Positions 5,337-14,349 of a stretch of 42,347 bases of DNA are shown here, piece by piece. The translations under genes and the position numbers were made by a program. Every line of letters starts with the position of its first letter. Position 1 is the first letter of the stretch. This DNA is from a virus: positions 1 to 42,347 of IMG/VR virus record IMGVR_UViG_3300012926_000001. One strand, written 5' to 3'. The notes under the pieces were generated by a model. That model saw only the letters and a list, made by a program, of their open reading frames with translations, did not search any database and was not told the origin of the DNA.

Positions 5337-7439
5337 CTACAGGTTAGACTCGGCTATCCAGTCGACCCCAAGTGCGTTGGCCGCTCCAGTCGTCACCCTG
5401 CACCAGCCCTTTGCCGTGCCCACGGTCACACCCATGTGCACCGCGTGATCGCCGATAATCCAGCTGCCCGCCGTTGGCACGCTGGAGAAGTTCGCCTCGA
5501 CATTGAATCCGGTGCCAGAATTGCTCATGAACGAAGCCGTGGCCCCCGTGGTGTTGCCCCAGTTCACCGATTTGTCCAAAAAGCTGTTGGTGGTGGTGCC
5601 TGCGGTAAAGACCGCCACCGCCCCGCCTGAATTGACGTAGCCGCCGGACACCCGCACCTGCGTGCTCGCCTGGACCGAAAGACCCGGCGCCGTGCCGCTC
5701 GCGTTCATGGTGACGCCGTTCAAGGTCGCGACCGTGCAGCCGTTCAAGCTCACCGCGGCCACCCCGGCGACGTTCGACACGTTATTATAATTGCCGCCCG
5801 TGACGGTCAAGCGGGTGACCTTGAACGTGCTGTCGACCGTGACTTGCAGAGCGTTCGCTGTGTTGGTGTTCAGGGCCGAATAGTTGCCCCCCGTCAGGGA
5901 AACATCGTTGATATTGGCACCGCTCGTGAGGATGAGTACCGGCGCTCCCGTGCCGAAAGCCTTGACATTGTTCGGGCCGATATCGACGTTGCTCGAGGCG
6001 GCCACCCGAATGCCAGCACCCAATACCGCGTTGCCGCCCGGGCCGCTCGCATTGTTGGTCGATGGCATGTTGACCGAGTTCCCAGTGATCTCTGCCCCGC
6101 CTGGGCTCGACGTCACCAAAATCCCATCGCCCTGCGTCATGCCGCTCACATTGTTATTCGCGATGATCGCTGGGGTCAAGCCTGCCCCCACTTGGCTTAC
6201 GCCAATGCCAGCTGGGGCGAGCGACCGAGTGAGCGTCGCCGTGCAGCAGTTGAAAATGGTGTTCCCAGTGATGACCAGGCCACCGTTGCCGATGCCGACG
6301 CAATAGATCCCAGCGCCCGCATCTGCAAACGCAGAGCCTGAGATGCTCTCGACGTAATTGTTCGTGATCTGATTGTTGCAGTCGGTCGCCGGCGGCGGCG
6401 AGCCCGCGCTTCCCGACATATAGTGCACGATGCCGTAGGCGATGTGGGCACCCACCCGGTTGCCGGTGATCAAGTTACGGCGCGGAAAGCCGGTCGAAGC
6501 GGTCGCTTGATCCGGATCCTGCAGTTGGATGCCGAAGCAGTTGGTGCCACCAAAGCACTGGTTGTTCGAGATGACATTCTCGACTGCCCCCGCGGTGGCC
6601 GAGGATAGGCAGTAGATCGCGATGTCGCCGAAGTTGCCGTTGCCCTGGAAATTGTGGGCATAATTGTTGTCGACTTTGCAATAGTTCGAGCAATCGAGCC
6701 ACACGCCAAAGCCCCACATCCCGGTCATCTCCACCCGTTCGACCGTGCAGGCGGTGCTGTTCAAGAGATACACTGCAGCGGGATGGCCACCACCTGCAAC
6801 TGCGGTGTTGACGATTTTCACATCGCGCAAGGTCGATTTGGTAACACCCGACATCTTCACCTGCACCTGTGTGCCGGTGCTCACGGTCAAGATAGAGGCG
6901 GATCCATCCCCGTAGAAGGTCTGCCCCGATTGCATGTTCAAGGTGCCGGAGCATTTGTACGTACCGGCCGGGAGATATACCCGATTGTTGCTCAAGAGCG
7001 CGTTATTGATGGCGGCCGTGGCATCGAGAACACCGGCAGGATCTGCCCCGTACCTCCACGCATGGCCCCACGGGTAGGCATAGGTTGAGGGGGTGACGCC
7101 GGCGGCCACCTCCGCCGCGCTCTGCGGAAAGAGCAACTGGCCAATGTCGGCGGCCGAGAGGTAGGAGGATTGGTAGTTGTCTGCGCTCCAGATTGTCGTT
7201 GTGCCATCGGGAGTCTTTAGCGCGAAATTGTAAGCACCGGGCCCGAGTCGCACAGTGGCCGAGCCGGTAGAATCTAAGGTTATTGGATTTGTGTTAGCAA
7301 CGGTCCCGGCAGCATCACTGTATGTAATTTTTGGAGTAGTCGTACCTCCGGCCCAGGTGTAGAGTAAGTACCCCGCAGCAGGTAAGCCTGCGGGATCGAA
7401 CTGCCGAAAGATCGGCGTAAAGAGAAAAGGAATTGCCAT
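5337..7439 (-). CDS. Tailspike protein with right-handed beta-helix
   Basis: A 700-residue protein starting at ATG 7439 with GAAGGT upstream; the frame is open further but without a start signal. The N-terminal 100 residues (F-T-P-I-F-R-Q-F-D-P-A-G onward) form the particle-attachment type domain common in podovirus tailspikes. From about residue 130 there are G-A-D-P-A-G-V-L-D-A-T-A-A-I-N and Y-L-P-A-G-T-Y motifs followed by many Asn/Gly-rich coils typical of pectate-lyase-like beta-helices. It probably binds or cleaves host surface polysaccharide. Confidence 0.88.
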   Translation of the reverse strand: MAIPFLFTPIFRQFDPAGLPAAGYLLYTWAGGTTTPKITYSDAAGTVANTNPITLDSTGSATVRLGPGAYNFALKTPDGTTTIWSADNYQSSYLSAADIGQLLFPQSAAEVAAGVTPSTYAYPWGHAWRYGADPAGVLDATAAINNALLSNNRVYLPAGTYKCSGTLNMQSGQTFYGDGSASILTVSTGTQVQVKMSGVTKSTLRDVKIVNTAVAGGGHPAAVYLLNSTACTVERVEMTGMWGFGVWLDCSNYCKVDNNYAHNFQGNGNFGDIAIYCLSSATAGAVENVISNNQCFGGTNCFGIQLQDPDQATASTGFPRRNLITGNRVGAHIAYGIVHYMSGSAGSPPPATDCNNQITNNYVESISGSAFADAGAGIYCVGIGNGGLVITGNTIFNCCTATLTRSLAPAGIGVSQVGAGLTPAIIANNNVSGMTQGDGILVTSSPGGAEITGNSVNMPSTNNASGPGGNAVLGAGIRVAASSNVDIGPNNVKAFGTGAPVLILTSGANINDVSLTGGNYSALNTNTANALQVTVDSTFKVTRLTVTGGNYNNVSNVAGVAAVSLNGCTVATLNGVTMNASGTAPGLSVQASTQVRVSGGYVNSGGAVAVFTAGTTTNSFLDKSVNWGNTTGATASFMSNSGTGFNVEANFSSVPTAGSWIIGDHAVHMGVTVGTAKGWCRVTTGAANALGVDWIAESNL

Positions 7440-7461
7440 AAATAATACCTTCGTACTCGCG

Positions 7462-7587
7462 ATGCTGATCAAGCCCTTCGCGCTGCTTGCCTTATGTGCA
7501 TTGGTGCTCGCGCCCGCACGGATGGCCGTGCAGCGCAAGATGAAAGACGGAAAGCTGAAGCGGCTCTTACTGCGCCGAATTTCCTAG
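7462..7587 (+). CDS. Possible 41-residue membrane peptide on the opposite strand
   Basis: This plus-strand frame lies in the only sizeable gap of the tail cluster (7440-7566) and overlaps the end of the next minus gene by 21 bp. The product has one hydrophobic helix (K-P-F-A-L-L-A-L-C-A-L-V-L-A) followed by a strongly basic tail (Q-R-K-M-K-D-G-K-L-K-R). No minus-strand gene fits the gap. No clear ribosome-binding site is visible, so the call is tentative. Confidence 0.4.
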   Translation: MLIKPFALLALCALVLAPARMAVQRKMKDGKLKRLLLRRIS

Positions 7588-9411
7588 CAGCGCGCTCGAG
7601 GTGCCCAAGGTGCCAAAGAGGCCCTGACGCGCCCAGATCGCTTTGGCCACCGTGGGATCGATGCCCATCTGCAGCAGCCGCTGTGCCTCTACGGGATTCA
7701 AGGCAGCGTTGGCGACTTTGCTCAAGACCTGCTGTTCACCCGCTTTGGCCACGAATTGAGCGGGGCGCATGAGAGACTGCATCAGGGTATTTTTCGCGAC
7801 CCCCTCGCCCCAACTCTCCGGCAGTCCCATCGGTCCCAAGACCTGGCGCAGCATGTTTTGACTCACCAAGTTCTGCGCCGTGTTCGATCCTACGCCGCGC
7901 CCCAAATCGGTGGCATTGACCCGCCTTGCCAACTGCTGGCCGATCTGCGTGATGGTCTGCATCTGCTGCGGGGTCATGGTGCTTGCAAGGGTTGCCGCTT
8001 TGTTGCCGGTCACATCGGCCGCAATCACATCGCCGCCCCGTACCCCCCTGGCAAAGGACTCGCCGCTCATGCGCGGGATATCGACGCCGAAGTCGGCGAG
8101 TGCCGGGTTTAGGCGATTGGAAAGCTCTTGGCCGATCTGCATCTGATTGATCGGCCTGGAGGCAGCGGCATAGGCCGCATCGGCCGCGCGCAGTTCGGGC
8201 ACGTTCGCCTGCGTCCAGTTATTCAATTCTCCCAAGGTGCCCTTGAGCGCTCCCACTTCGTGCGAGCCCATGCCCATCTGCGGCCCTGAGCTCGCCATGT
8301 CCGCGAGGGCCATTTTCAAATACTGAATGTTCTTGCCGTTAAACGTTGTTCCGCCCAGGGTATTCGTGCCCAGGGTCTCGCCGCGCTCGGCGGCCAGCGT
8401 CGTCGCCCGCCCGGCAGCGGCTTGCAGCGAGGGGCGTTGCAGGAGTGCATTCAAGGCCGGATCCGCCGTGGCCGTCGCCCGCTCGGCTGCGGCATAGAGC
8501 GGCGCTGAGACTGCGGTACGTGCGGCCTGTGCCGTCTGCATGTCGGCCGGCGTGCCTGCAATGTTGCCCAACGCCCCCTGCAGCGCCTGCCGGTTTTGGG
8601 TCATGCGCTGGGTCATTTCGTTCAAGGTGGCCGGATTGACCGAGAGTTGCCGCTCGAGCTGCGAGATCCCGGCATTGCCGGAGAGCTCGGCGGTGGTCGG
8701 CTGCACCCCAGGCAAGATATTGGCGCTGTTCGCGCGGATGTTCGAGAGCACATCGGCCACCGCCGCATCGCCGCCGGCAAAGGTGCGCAAGGTCTGCGCC
8801 GCGATGGCATCCTGACCCCGGTTGAAGAACGGCTGTACAGTCGATTTGAGAGCATTGTAGCCCACCCCCACTGCCCTACCCACCCCAAGGCCGATCGGCC
8901 CAGCCAGGGCTCCTAGGCCCGTATTGGCGAAGGTTTCGCCAGTGCTCACGGAGGGCTGCAAGGCGCCGGACCCCGCGCCGATCGCCGCGGCGCCGGCGAG
9001 CGTCCCGGCCCCCGGAATGAAGGCGGTGGGCAACAAGTCGGCGACGGTGCCCGCGATCATCCCCGCCCGGCCTGCGCCGGTCTGCATCAAAGGAGCGTCG
9101 AGGGCGCGCGATTGGGCGACGTCCTGGCGCGAGACCAAGCCCGCGTACTGGCCCGCACCGCGGCCTAGGTCATAGGTCGCCTTGCCCGCGCCCGCGAGAA
9201 AGTTCTGAAAGCCGCTCGGGGAAACCGGGCTTTGCGCCGCCTGGGCTGCGGGTGAGCCGGTGGGCGCCACTTGGCCATTGCCGAGCACGTCATAGGATTG
9301 CGGCCGGTGCGCGCCGGTGACCTGCGCGATAACAGCGGAAGGATCCGCATCATCAGGCCCTTCGATCTGATATTTGGAGCCGTCGGGGCCGACAATCTGG
9401 TATTTGGCCAC
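7567..9411 (-). CDS. Putative internal virion / DNA ejection protein
   Basis: A 614-residue protein. The N-terminus has two near-identical short repeats (Y-Q-I-V-G-P-D-G-S and Y-Q-I-E-G-P-D-D), then a Gly/Ala-rich hydrophobic stretch (about 110-190) that could enter membranes, then a long Ala/Gln-rich helical region. This composition and the position beside the DNA-transfer type proteins fit the podovirus internal proteins ejected with the DNA. The start overlaps the stop of the upstream gene by one base. Confidence 0.7.
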   Translation of the reverse strand: MAKYQIVGPDGSKYQIEGPDDADPSAVIAQVTGAHRPQSYDVLGNGQVAPTGSPAAQAAQSPVSPSGFQNFLAGAGKATYDLGRGAGQYAGLVSRQDVAQSRALDAPLMQTGAGRAGMIAGTVADLLPTAFIPGAGTLAGAAAIGAGSGALQPSVSTGETFANTGLGALAGPIGLGVGRAVGVGYNALKSTVQPFFNRGQDAIAAQTLRTFAGGDAAVADVLSNIRANSANILPGVQPTTAELSGNAGISQLERQLSVNPATLNEMTQRMTQNRQALQGALGNIAGTPADMQTAQAARTAVSAPLYAAAERATATADPALNALLQRPSLQAAAGRATTLAAERGETLGTNTLGGTTFNGKNIQYLKMALADMASSGPQMGMGSHEVGALKGTLGELNNWTQANVPELRAADAAYAAASRPINQMQIGQELSNRLNPALADFGVDIPRMSGESFARGVRGGDVIAADVTGNKAATLASTMTPQQMQTITQIGQQLARRVNATDLGRGVGSNTAQNLVSQNMLRQVLGPMGLPESWGEGVAKNTLMQSLMRPAQFVAKAGEQQVLSKVANAALNPVEAQRLLQMGIDPTVAKAIWARQGLFGTLGTSSALLGNSAQ

Positions 9412-10922
9412 TACTCCACCCGCGTCACGGAGAAGCCGCCGATCTGCTTGGTCTCGCCCACCGCATGAGCTTGCCCCTGCACGCCCGTGGATTTGGCCAG
9501 ATCGTTGATCGTCAGGTGCGGATTCTTCGACTGCTGCAGGTTCAGGATGTCTTCCTGCGTGAACGGGATCGCTTTCGACATGCGGTCATTAATGGCGCGA
9601 ATCTGCTCTTTTTGCGGCTCAGTCAACCCCGGTTGCGTCAGAATGGACTCCAAGCCCGCCTGCGAGATCTGCCGAATCTCCGCCATGCGCTGCAGCTTGT
9701 TGATTTGCGTATCGCCTGGTTTGAGCTCCACCTGATCCATCTGCGCGGTAAGGGACCCAGGGGGCATGTTGCCCGCCGCTTCGATGGCGGCCAAATTGCG
9801 CTTGACGCCCGAGACCATGATCCCATACGCCTTGGTATCTTCCTGGCTGACCTTGTTGGTCAGCGCGTTCTTCATCGAGGTCAGGATGCCACCATGCTGC
9901 GGATTGGCGATCCCAAACCACCCCGAATCGGTATTGATGCCGAGCTTCATGAGGTTTTCAGCTGACTTCGTCACCTCATTCCCGGCGAGAGTCAACCGAC
10001 CTACCATCTGTTGCACACGCCCCATGCCCTGCCCGGGCTTGGCCGCTTCCGGTGCGCCCACGTTGAGGCCGGTATCATGGCCCGGCACGATCCATTGTTT
10101 CTGTGTCGTGCCATCGGGTTGCGGCACGTCGACCAGTTGCGGCTTGCGATTCTCCGAGCCTTTCGCCGCCAGCTCGTCACGTCGTAATTTCAGTTCGGCG
10201 GCCTGGTACGGGCTCATCGCATCCGGTGAACCGGCTACGATCTGACCGCCCTGATAGGCCGCCTCGCCCGGCTTCAAGGTGCCTGAGAATCCAAAGTCCT
10301 TCGGCGGCTGGCCCAATTGCGCCGACAGCTGTGCATGATAATCGGACGCTGCACGCTGGGCATTTTGCACGGTGAGCGCGGTGGGATCGGCGGCATTTAA
10401 GCCATGCTGCTGCGCCCAGCCTTTCCACTGCTGCAGCAACTGCGGGTTGTTCGCAATGACGATATTCGCTTGCGGATCGGTCGCGACCCGTTCGGCTAGG
10501 TTCATTGGTCCCTGCAGCTGCAGTTTCTTCTGCTCAAGCGCGTTCTGCTGGCCCAATTGAGCGGACTTCAAGGGATCGCGCCCCTGCAACACATCCAACG
10601 CCATCATGGTGTTGACATTGGGCGACTGGTAGCCCTGAGAATCACTGGCGCTGACTGCGCCCTGCGGGCCGTTCTGAATGCCTCCAGACTGCCCGCCGGT
10701 CGATTCACCGGTTGGCTGTGTCTGTCCCGCCAACTGTCGCGCATATTGCTGAATCAGCCCCTGCTGCGCCATCGTTTGGCGCAGCTGATCGATTTGCAGC
10801 CCGCGTATCTGCTGCTCCTGCGGTGCTGCAGCCGCTTCGGTCGCTCCTTGCTGTCCGCGCAGATAGGCGCCCAAGATATCGGGGTTTTGGAGCTGGGGCA
10901 AAGCAGAGGAAAATTCAGCCAT
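9411..10922 (-). CDS. Putative internal virion protein
   Basis: A 503-residue, Gln/Ala-rich, mostly helical protein. It starts M-A-E-F-S-S-A-L-P-Q-L-Q-N-P-D-I-L-G-A-Y, a style common among internal virion proteins of P22- and BPP-1-like phages. No enzymatic motif is seen. It is packed between the other two candidate ejection proteins, six bases after 10929-11711. Confidence 0.65.
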   Translation of the reverse strand: MAEFSSALPQLQNPDILGAYLRGQQGATEAAAAPQEQQIRGLQIDQLRQTMAQQGLIQQYARQLAGQTQPTGESTGGQSGGIQNGPQGAVSASDSQGYQSPNVNTMMALDVLQGRDPLKSAQLGQQNALEQKKLQLQGPMNLAERVATDPQANIVIANNPQLLQQWKGWAQQHGLNAADPTALTVQNAQRAASDYHAQLSAQLGQPPKDFGFSGTLKPGEAAYQGGQIVAGSPDAMSPYQAAELKLRRDELAAKGSENRKPQLVDVPQPDGTTQKQWIVPGHDTGLNVGAPEAAKPGQGMGRVQQMVGRLTLAGNEVTKSAENLMKLGINTDSGWFGIANPQHGGILTSMKNALTNKVSQEDTKAYGIMVSGVKRNLAAIEAAGNMPPGSLTAQMDQVELKPGDTQINKLQRMAEIRQISQAGLESILTQPGLTEPQKEQIRAINDRMSKAIPFTQEDILNLQQSKNPHLTINDLAKSTGVQGQAHAVGETKQIGGFSVTRVE

Positions 10923-10928
10923 ACATCC

Positions 10929-11711
10929 TCACGGTTGCGGTGGTGTCCAGATGTAACCGCCCTGATTGATCGCACCGCCGCCGCCGGCGCCCGAGTTGAC
11001 GTTGTAGCCACCGGTCGGCGTGTTCTGGTTGTAGTAGGCCTGTGATCCCTGCCATTGATTCTGCAAGTTCTGCTGCTGGCTGTAGTTGCCGTAGATCCCG
11101 GAGAGGCCCGAAAGGCCCGCATTGATCGCATTACCCTGATTGATGTATCCCGAGGCTTGCGCGTTGCCTGAATAAATCTGCGCACCCGTCACTTGATTGG
11201 CCGCATTCTGGCCCGCCGCTCCAGTCGCCTGGGTCGCGGTCTGTCCCAGGCCCGCCAAGCTCTGCAGGCCGTTCAGGTACTGATTACTGGCGTTCGTCGC
11301 ATAGCCCTGGCCATACTGCGTCAGCGCCTTCTGTGCGGCTCCTGAGTCGAGTAAACCCTTGGCGGCAAGGTTTCTCTGCACCGCCTGATTGCCCTGTTGC
11401 AGATTGAATTGATAGCCGGGCAGGGATTGGATGAGCTTGTTGTCCGCCGCTCCCGCGTTGGGGTCGACCTTGCCATCTGCACCGGGTAGGCCGTAGTAGC
11501 CCTGCAGCGCATTGAGCGCAGAGCCGCCCGCTTGACGCCACGGCGCTTGATCGGCGCGCGTCTGGTCGTACATGGCGAGTTGGGTGTTGCTCGCGGTCCG
11601 CGCGGCATCGCGCTGCGCATCGGCGGCTTTGCCTGCGCCGCTTGCCGAAATCGCACCGCCTGCGATGGCTCCGCCTGCGGCAATGGCTGCTGCAGCGATG
11701 AATACACACAT
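10929..11711 (-). CDS. DNA transfer / ejection protein (p32-like)
   Basis: A 260-residue protein with a hydrophobic, Gly/Ala-rich N-terminus (residues 3-28) followed by Q-T-R-A-D-Q-A-P-W-R-Q-A-G and later L-L-D-S-G-A-A-Q-K-A-L motifs that recur in phage proteins annotated as DNA transfer protein p32. It is Gln/Asn/Gly-rich with a C-terminal Gly run. It is likely part of the ejected protein set that conducts DNA through the cell envelope. AAAGGAT lies upstream of the ATG. Confidence 0.75.
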   Translation of the reverse strand: MCVFIAAAAIAAGGAIAGGAISASGAGKAADAQRDAARTASNTQLAMYDQTRADQAPWRQAGGSALNALQGYYGLPGADGKVDPNAGAADNKLIQSLPGYQFNLQQGNQAVQRNLAAKGLLDSGAAQKALTQYGQGYATNASNQYLNGLQSLAGLGQTATQATGAAGQNAANQVTGAQIYSGNAQASGYINQGNAINAGLSGLSGIYGNYSQQQNLQNQWQGSQAYYNQNTPTGGYNVNSGAGGGGAINQGGYIWTPPQP

Positions 11712-11713
11712 AA

Positions 11714-12184
11714 TTAGATCCTTTTTTCCATGACGATATCGTCGCCGACATAGCCTCTGGCTTTCAGCACTTGATAAATTGGCCCATCAATGTGCGTCGG
11801 CCAGCCAATCATCTGTACGTTCAAATCTTTCATCGCCCGTTCGAACTTATCCGCAACGATGGCGGTATAGGAGCGATACTCTGGCTCGATATAAATCGAA
11901 TCGCCGTACCCACAGAGAATCTTCTTGTGATGCAGACTGTGGTGGGTAAAGCCGACGACATAGCCCTTGAGCGACTCATCGCGCAAGGTCACCAATACCA
12001 CCGATCCTGTGTTGGCAAAGCGCTCGTACACTTCGAAGTTCGGTTCGATATCGAAGTCACGCTCGCCGAAATATGCGCACGTCTCTTGCTTGATCAGCGT
12101 GCTTTCGTTCCAGCACTTTTGCGCGAGAGGTAGAATCTCAGCGGCGAGGGCGAGGCTGAACGGCTCTTGCTCGATCGCGATCAC
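11714..12184 (-). CDS. GNAT-family acetyltransferase-like protein
   Basis: A 156-residue protein that starts with GTG at 12184, overlapping the previous TGA (GTGA). The frame is open much further upstream, but that part is Arg-rich shadow. The core has V-L-V-T-L-R-D-E-S-L-K-G-Y-V-V-G (strands 3-4), S-I-Y-I-E-P-E-Y-R-S (acetyl-CoA binding region) and Y-Q-V-L-K-A-R-G-Y near the end, matching the GNAT fold. Acetyltransferases embedded in podovirus tail modules are known but their substrate is not. Confidence 0.75.
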   Translation of the reverse strand: MIAIEQEPFSLALAAEILPLAQKCWNESTLIKQETCAYFGERDFDIEPNFEVYERFANTGSVVLVTLRDESLKGYVVGFTHHSLHHKKILCGYGDSIYIEPEYRSYTAIVADKFERAMKDLNVQMIGWPTHIDGPIYQVLKARGYVGDDIVMEKRI

Positions 12185-12519
12185 GTCTGCTGGATCCCGC
12201 TCGCATTCATGCTGATTGAGGTCGCGGCACTCGCAAAGCACTGGATCGTGTCGCCCGTTTTCAAGACGACGCCGGAGAATTCGGGCGAGGTATACGCGGT
12301 ATGCCCCGCGATCGAGAAGGCATCCAAGATCTTGGCGGCATCCGTGACCGATCCGCCCGCCGGCACGATATAGGCCGTCACCGCCAATGCACCCGCCGTC
12401 GTATTGGTGAGCACCACATGACGAATGATGATTTGCGTCGTCGCCGGACAGGTGTACTGAATCGCGACTGCATTGGGTAATTGCACTGCCTGAATCAGCG
12501 GAATCGCGATCAAACTCAT
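12181..12519 (-). CDS. Small structural protein
   Basis: A 112-residue beta-rich protein with motifs such as I-I-I-R-H-V-V-L-T-N-T-T and A-Y-I-V-P-A-G-G-S, typical of small tail or virion decoration proteins. The start is placed at ATG 12519 because it overlaps the upstream stop (ATGA); a GTG six codons earlier is also possible. Confidence 0.65.
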   Translation of the reverse strand: MSLIAIPLIQAVQLPNAVAIQYTCPATTQIIIRHVVLTNTTAGALAVTAYIVPAGGSVTDAAKILDAFSIAGHTAYTSPEFSGVVLKTGDTIQCFASAATSISMNASGIQQT

Positions 12520-12830
12520 GGGGATTCCCAGGGCCACCAGGCCATGATGTTGCCTTGCTGTGCATCGGCTTCAGCCACCGCCGCCGCCGCCGCTGCTGCT
12601 GCTGCTGCCACCTTCGCCGCATTCGCAATGTTGAGCGCCGATATGGCGATGGCCTCAATCGCTGCCGCATCGGCATTCTCATAGGACTGAAGGTCGTTAG
12701 AATTGGTCAGGCTCGGACCGATTGATTTGGCCATCAATGCTAAAAACTTGTACCAGTTCCGGTCCATTTTGCCGTTCTTGTCGATAACATCGATTTCAAG
12801 CCGCGGAATGACAATTGAAGGGGCGCTCAT
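12516..12830 (-). CDS. Phage protein with poly-alanine tract
   Basis: A 104-residue protein beginning with S-I-V-I-P-R-L-E-I-D-V and K-M-D-R-N-W-Y-K-F-L, a short motif common in podovirus proteins encoded next to gp10. Residues 73-92 are almost all Ala, encoded by runs of GCG and GCA codons (around 12576-12612). The tract predicts a long helix. It may be a tail needle or plug-associated protein, judged by position only. Confidence 0.65.
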   Translation of the reverse strand: MSAPSIVIPRLEIDVIDKNGKMDRNWYKFLALMAKSIGPSLTNSNDLQSYENADAAAIEAIAISALNIANAAKVAAAAAAAAAAVAEADAQQGNIMAWWPWESP

Positions 12831-14347
12831 GCGGCCAACGCCTCACCGCGTCCTAACGCATTGACCCAATGCACGCGAGAGCTCATGGTGGTGGCAAAGC
12901 GGATGACGATGTTGCGGCCCATCCCCATGTGGCGCCAGCGAGCGCGCCAGTTGGTCTCCCCGATATCGCCCATCGTCTGAAAGCGCTTGTACCCCCATGT
13001 TCGGCCGCCATCCTTCGAGATCTGCATCCACACTTGGGGAGTGGCTGGCGTAATGACCTCGCCCCCACCACCACCAAAGCCATCAAAGGTCGCAACGCCT
13101 GAGTCAAAGGTGATATCGCCCGAATCCCAGGTCCAATTAGATTCACCGCCAGGCAACACAATGGGCGCGACTCCATCGCCCGTGGTTGCGATCAGTTCCA
13201 GATAATCCATGCGCACGCGCTTGTTTTCCGAGTCCGGTATCTCGAACGCCCGCTCGCGATAGATCTCGGTGCCGTTGTCATTGCCGACATCGAGGCTCAT
13301 CTGATAGAGCGTGCCGTTCTCCCAATCCCCCACGATGTGCGCGTTGTTGAAGAACGCATGACAGTTCGCACGATGGCGGTGCAAAAGACCGGTGGTATCA
13401 TCCAGCCACTTGCGCTCATGCCACCAATTGGTCGCGACGTCATATACCCAAGAGGCATCGGCCGATGGAAAGGTGATCCAGTAGAAGGTATGCCCCTCCT
13501 CCTGGTAGGCAAAACCGATGGCATCCGAGATATCGCCATAGCCATTGATCGCAGTTTCGAGCGCATGGGTCGAGATGCGCTGCGGAATATAGGCATTGGC
13601 GCGATAGATGACGCCTTTGCCGTTGCGGTCCCTTCCCAACCAAAACACCGAGTTATCGAGCTTGGCGGGTGAGAACATCGCGATGCAGCCCTGTTCGATG
13701 AACCCACCCGGCGAGCGCTCGAAGGGAAAGAACTGCGCGCCGGTATCCGACCAAATCTCGGTCGAGTTCTCGCCGAAGAGCCACACCTCGCGATGATCCG
13801 CCAAGACGCTGACCAAATCATCCGGCGTGCCTTCGGCATCTGCGATATCGAGTGGATCGATGCTGCTCAAATCGGCAAGTGCCGTAATGCCGAACTGCCC
13901 ACCCGTCGAGGTGGTGAAAATCACGTAGTTGTCCATTTCAGAGAGAATGGATTTCTTGGGCGAGCCTGCAACCGGCGCAACGCTTGAGCCAGCAAAGGCC
14001 ACCCAGTGCCAGCCGTCTTGGTGCGCGAAGGCGACTTGACTGCCATTGTCCGTAATCGACACGGGACCTGAGAAATTGGGCAGCGCCCCCAAATCGGTCG
14101 ACACATAGCTCGGATCGATGCGATATGCATGGCTGCCGATGACGGCGTACAGCATGCCGCCTGCCACGCGCAGGCCTCGCACCTCGCCCAAGGCACCCAA
14201 GAGCGCGATGAGGCCGGGAGTGCCATAGAACGCGCCCGCCTCGCCTGCATTGCCCTCGGTGCCCTCCGCATACATGTTGATGAGCGTCTGCGAGGCCAAG
14301 ATCGGCGAGCGCGAGGTGTACGCCTGGCCTAAGAAGGGCAACTTCAT
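12827..14347 (-). CDS. P22 gp10-like packaged-DNA stabilisation / tail protein
   Basis: A 506-residue protein with hallmarks of the P22 gp10 family: Q-T-L-I-N-M-Y-A-E near residue 20, F-Y-G-T-P-G-L near 40, V-R-G-L-R-V near 57, and a WD-like beta-rich body (W-L-F-G-E-N-S-T-E-I-W). The family caps the portal/adaptor assembly, closes the head after packaging and forms the tail hub. It is followed upstream by the gp4-like adaptor gene, as in P22. Confidence 0.88.
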   Translation of the reverse strand: MKLPFLGQAYTSRSPILASQTLINMYAEGTEGNAGEAGAFYGTPGLIALLGALGEVRGLRVAGGMLYAVIGSHAYRIDPSYVSTDLGALPNFSGPVSITDNGSQVAFAHQDGWHWVAFAGSSVAPVAGSPKKSILSEMDNYVIFTTSTGGQFGITALADLSSIDPLDIADAEGTPDDLVSVLADHREVWLFGENSTEIWSDTGAQFFPFERSPGGFIEQGCIAMFSPAKLDNSVFWLGRDRNGKGVIYRANAYIPQRISTHALETAINGYGDISDAIGFAYQEEGHTFYWITFPSADASWVYDVATNWWHERKWLDDTTGLLHRHRANCHAFFNNAHIVGDWENGTLYQMSLDVGNDNGTEIYRERAFEIPDSENKRVRMDYLELIATTGDGVAPIVLPGGESNWTWDSGDITFDSGVATFDGFGGGGGEVITPATPQVWMQISKDGGRTWGYKRFQTMGDIGETNWRARWRHMGMGRNIVIRFATTMSSRVHWVNALGRGEALAA

Positions 14348-14349
14348 CT

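Noticed and set aside
5844-6341. Plus-strand frames inside the tailspike gene
   Set aside because: They are open only because of high GC and lack ribosome sites and family motifs.
5337-7439. Diversity-generating retroelement target in the tailspike
   Set aside because: No reverse transcriptase gene or template-like repeat is present in the window.
12185-12682. N-terminal extension of the acetyltransferase frame to 12682
   Set aside because: It shadows the two small structural genes, is Arg/Gly-rich and lacks a start signal; GTG 12184 overlaps the upstream stop.
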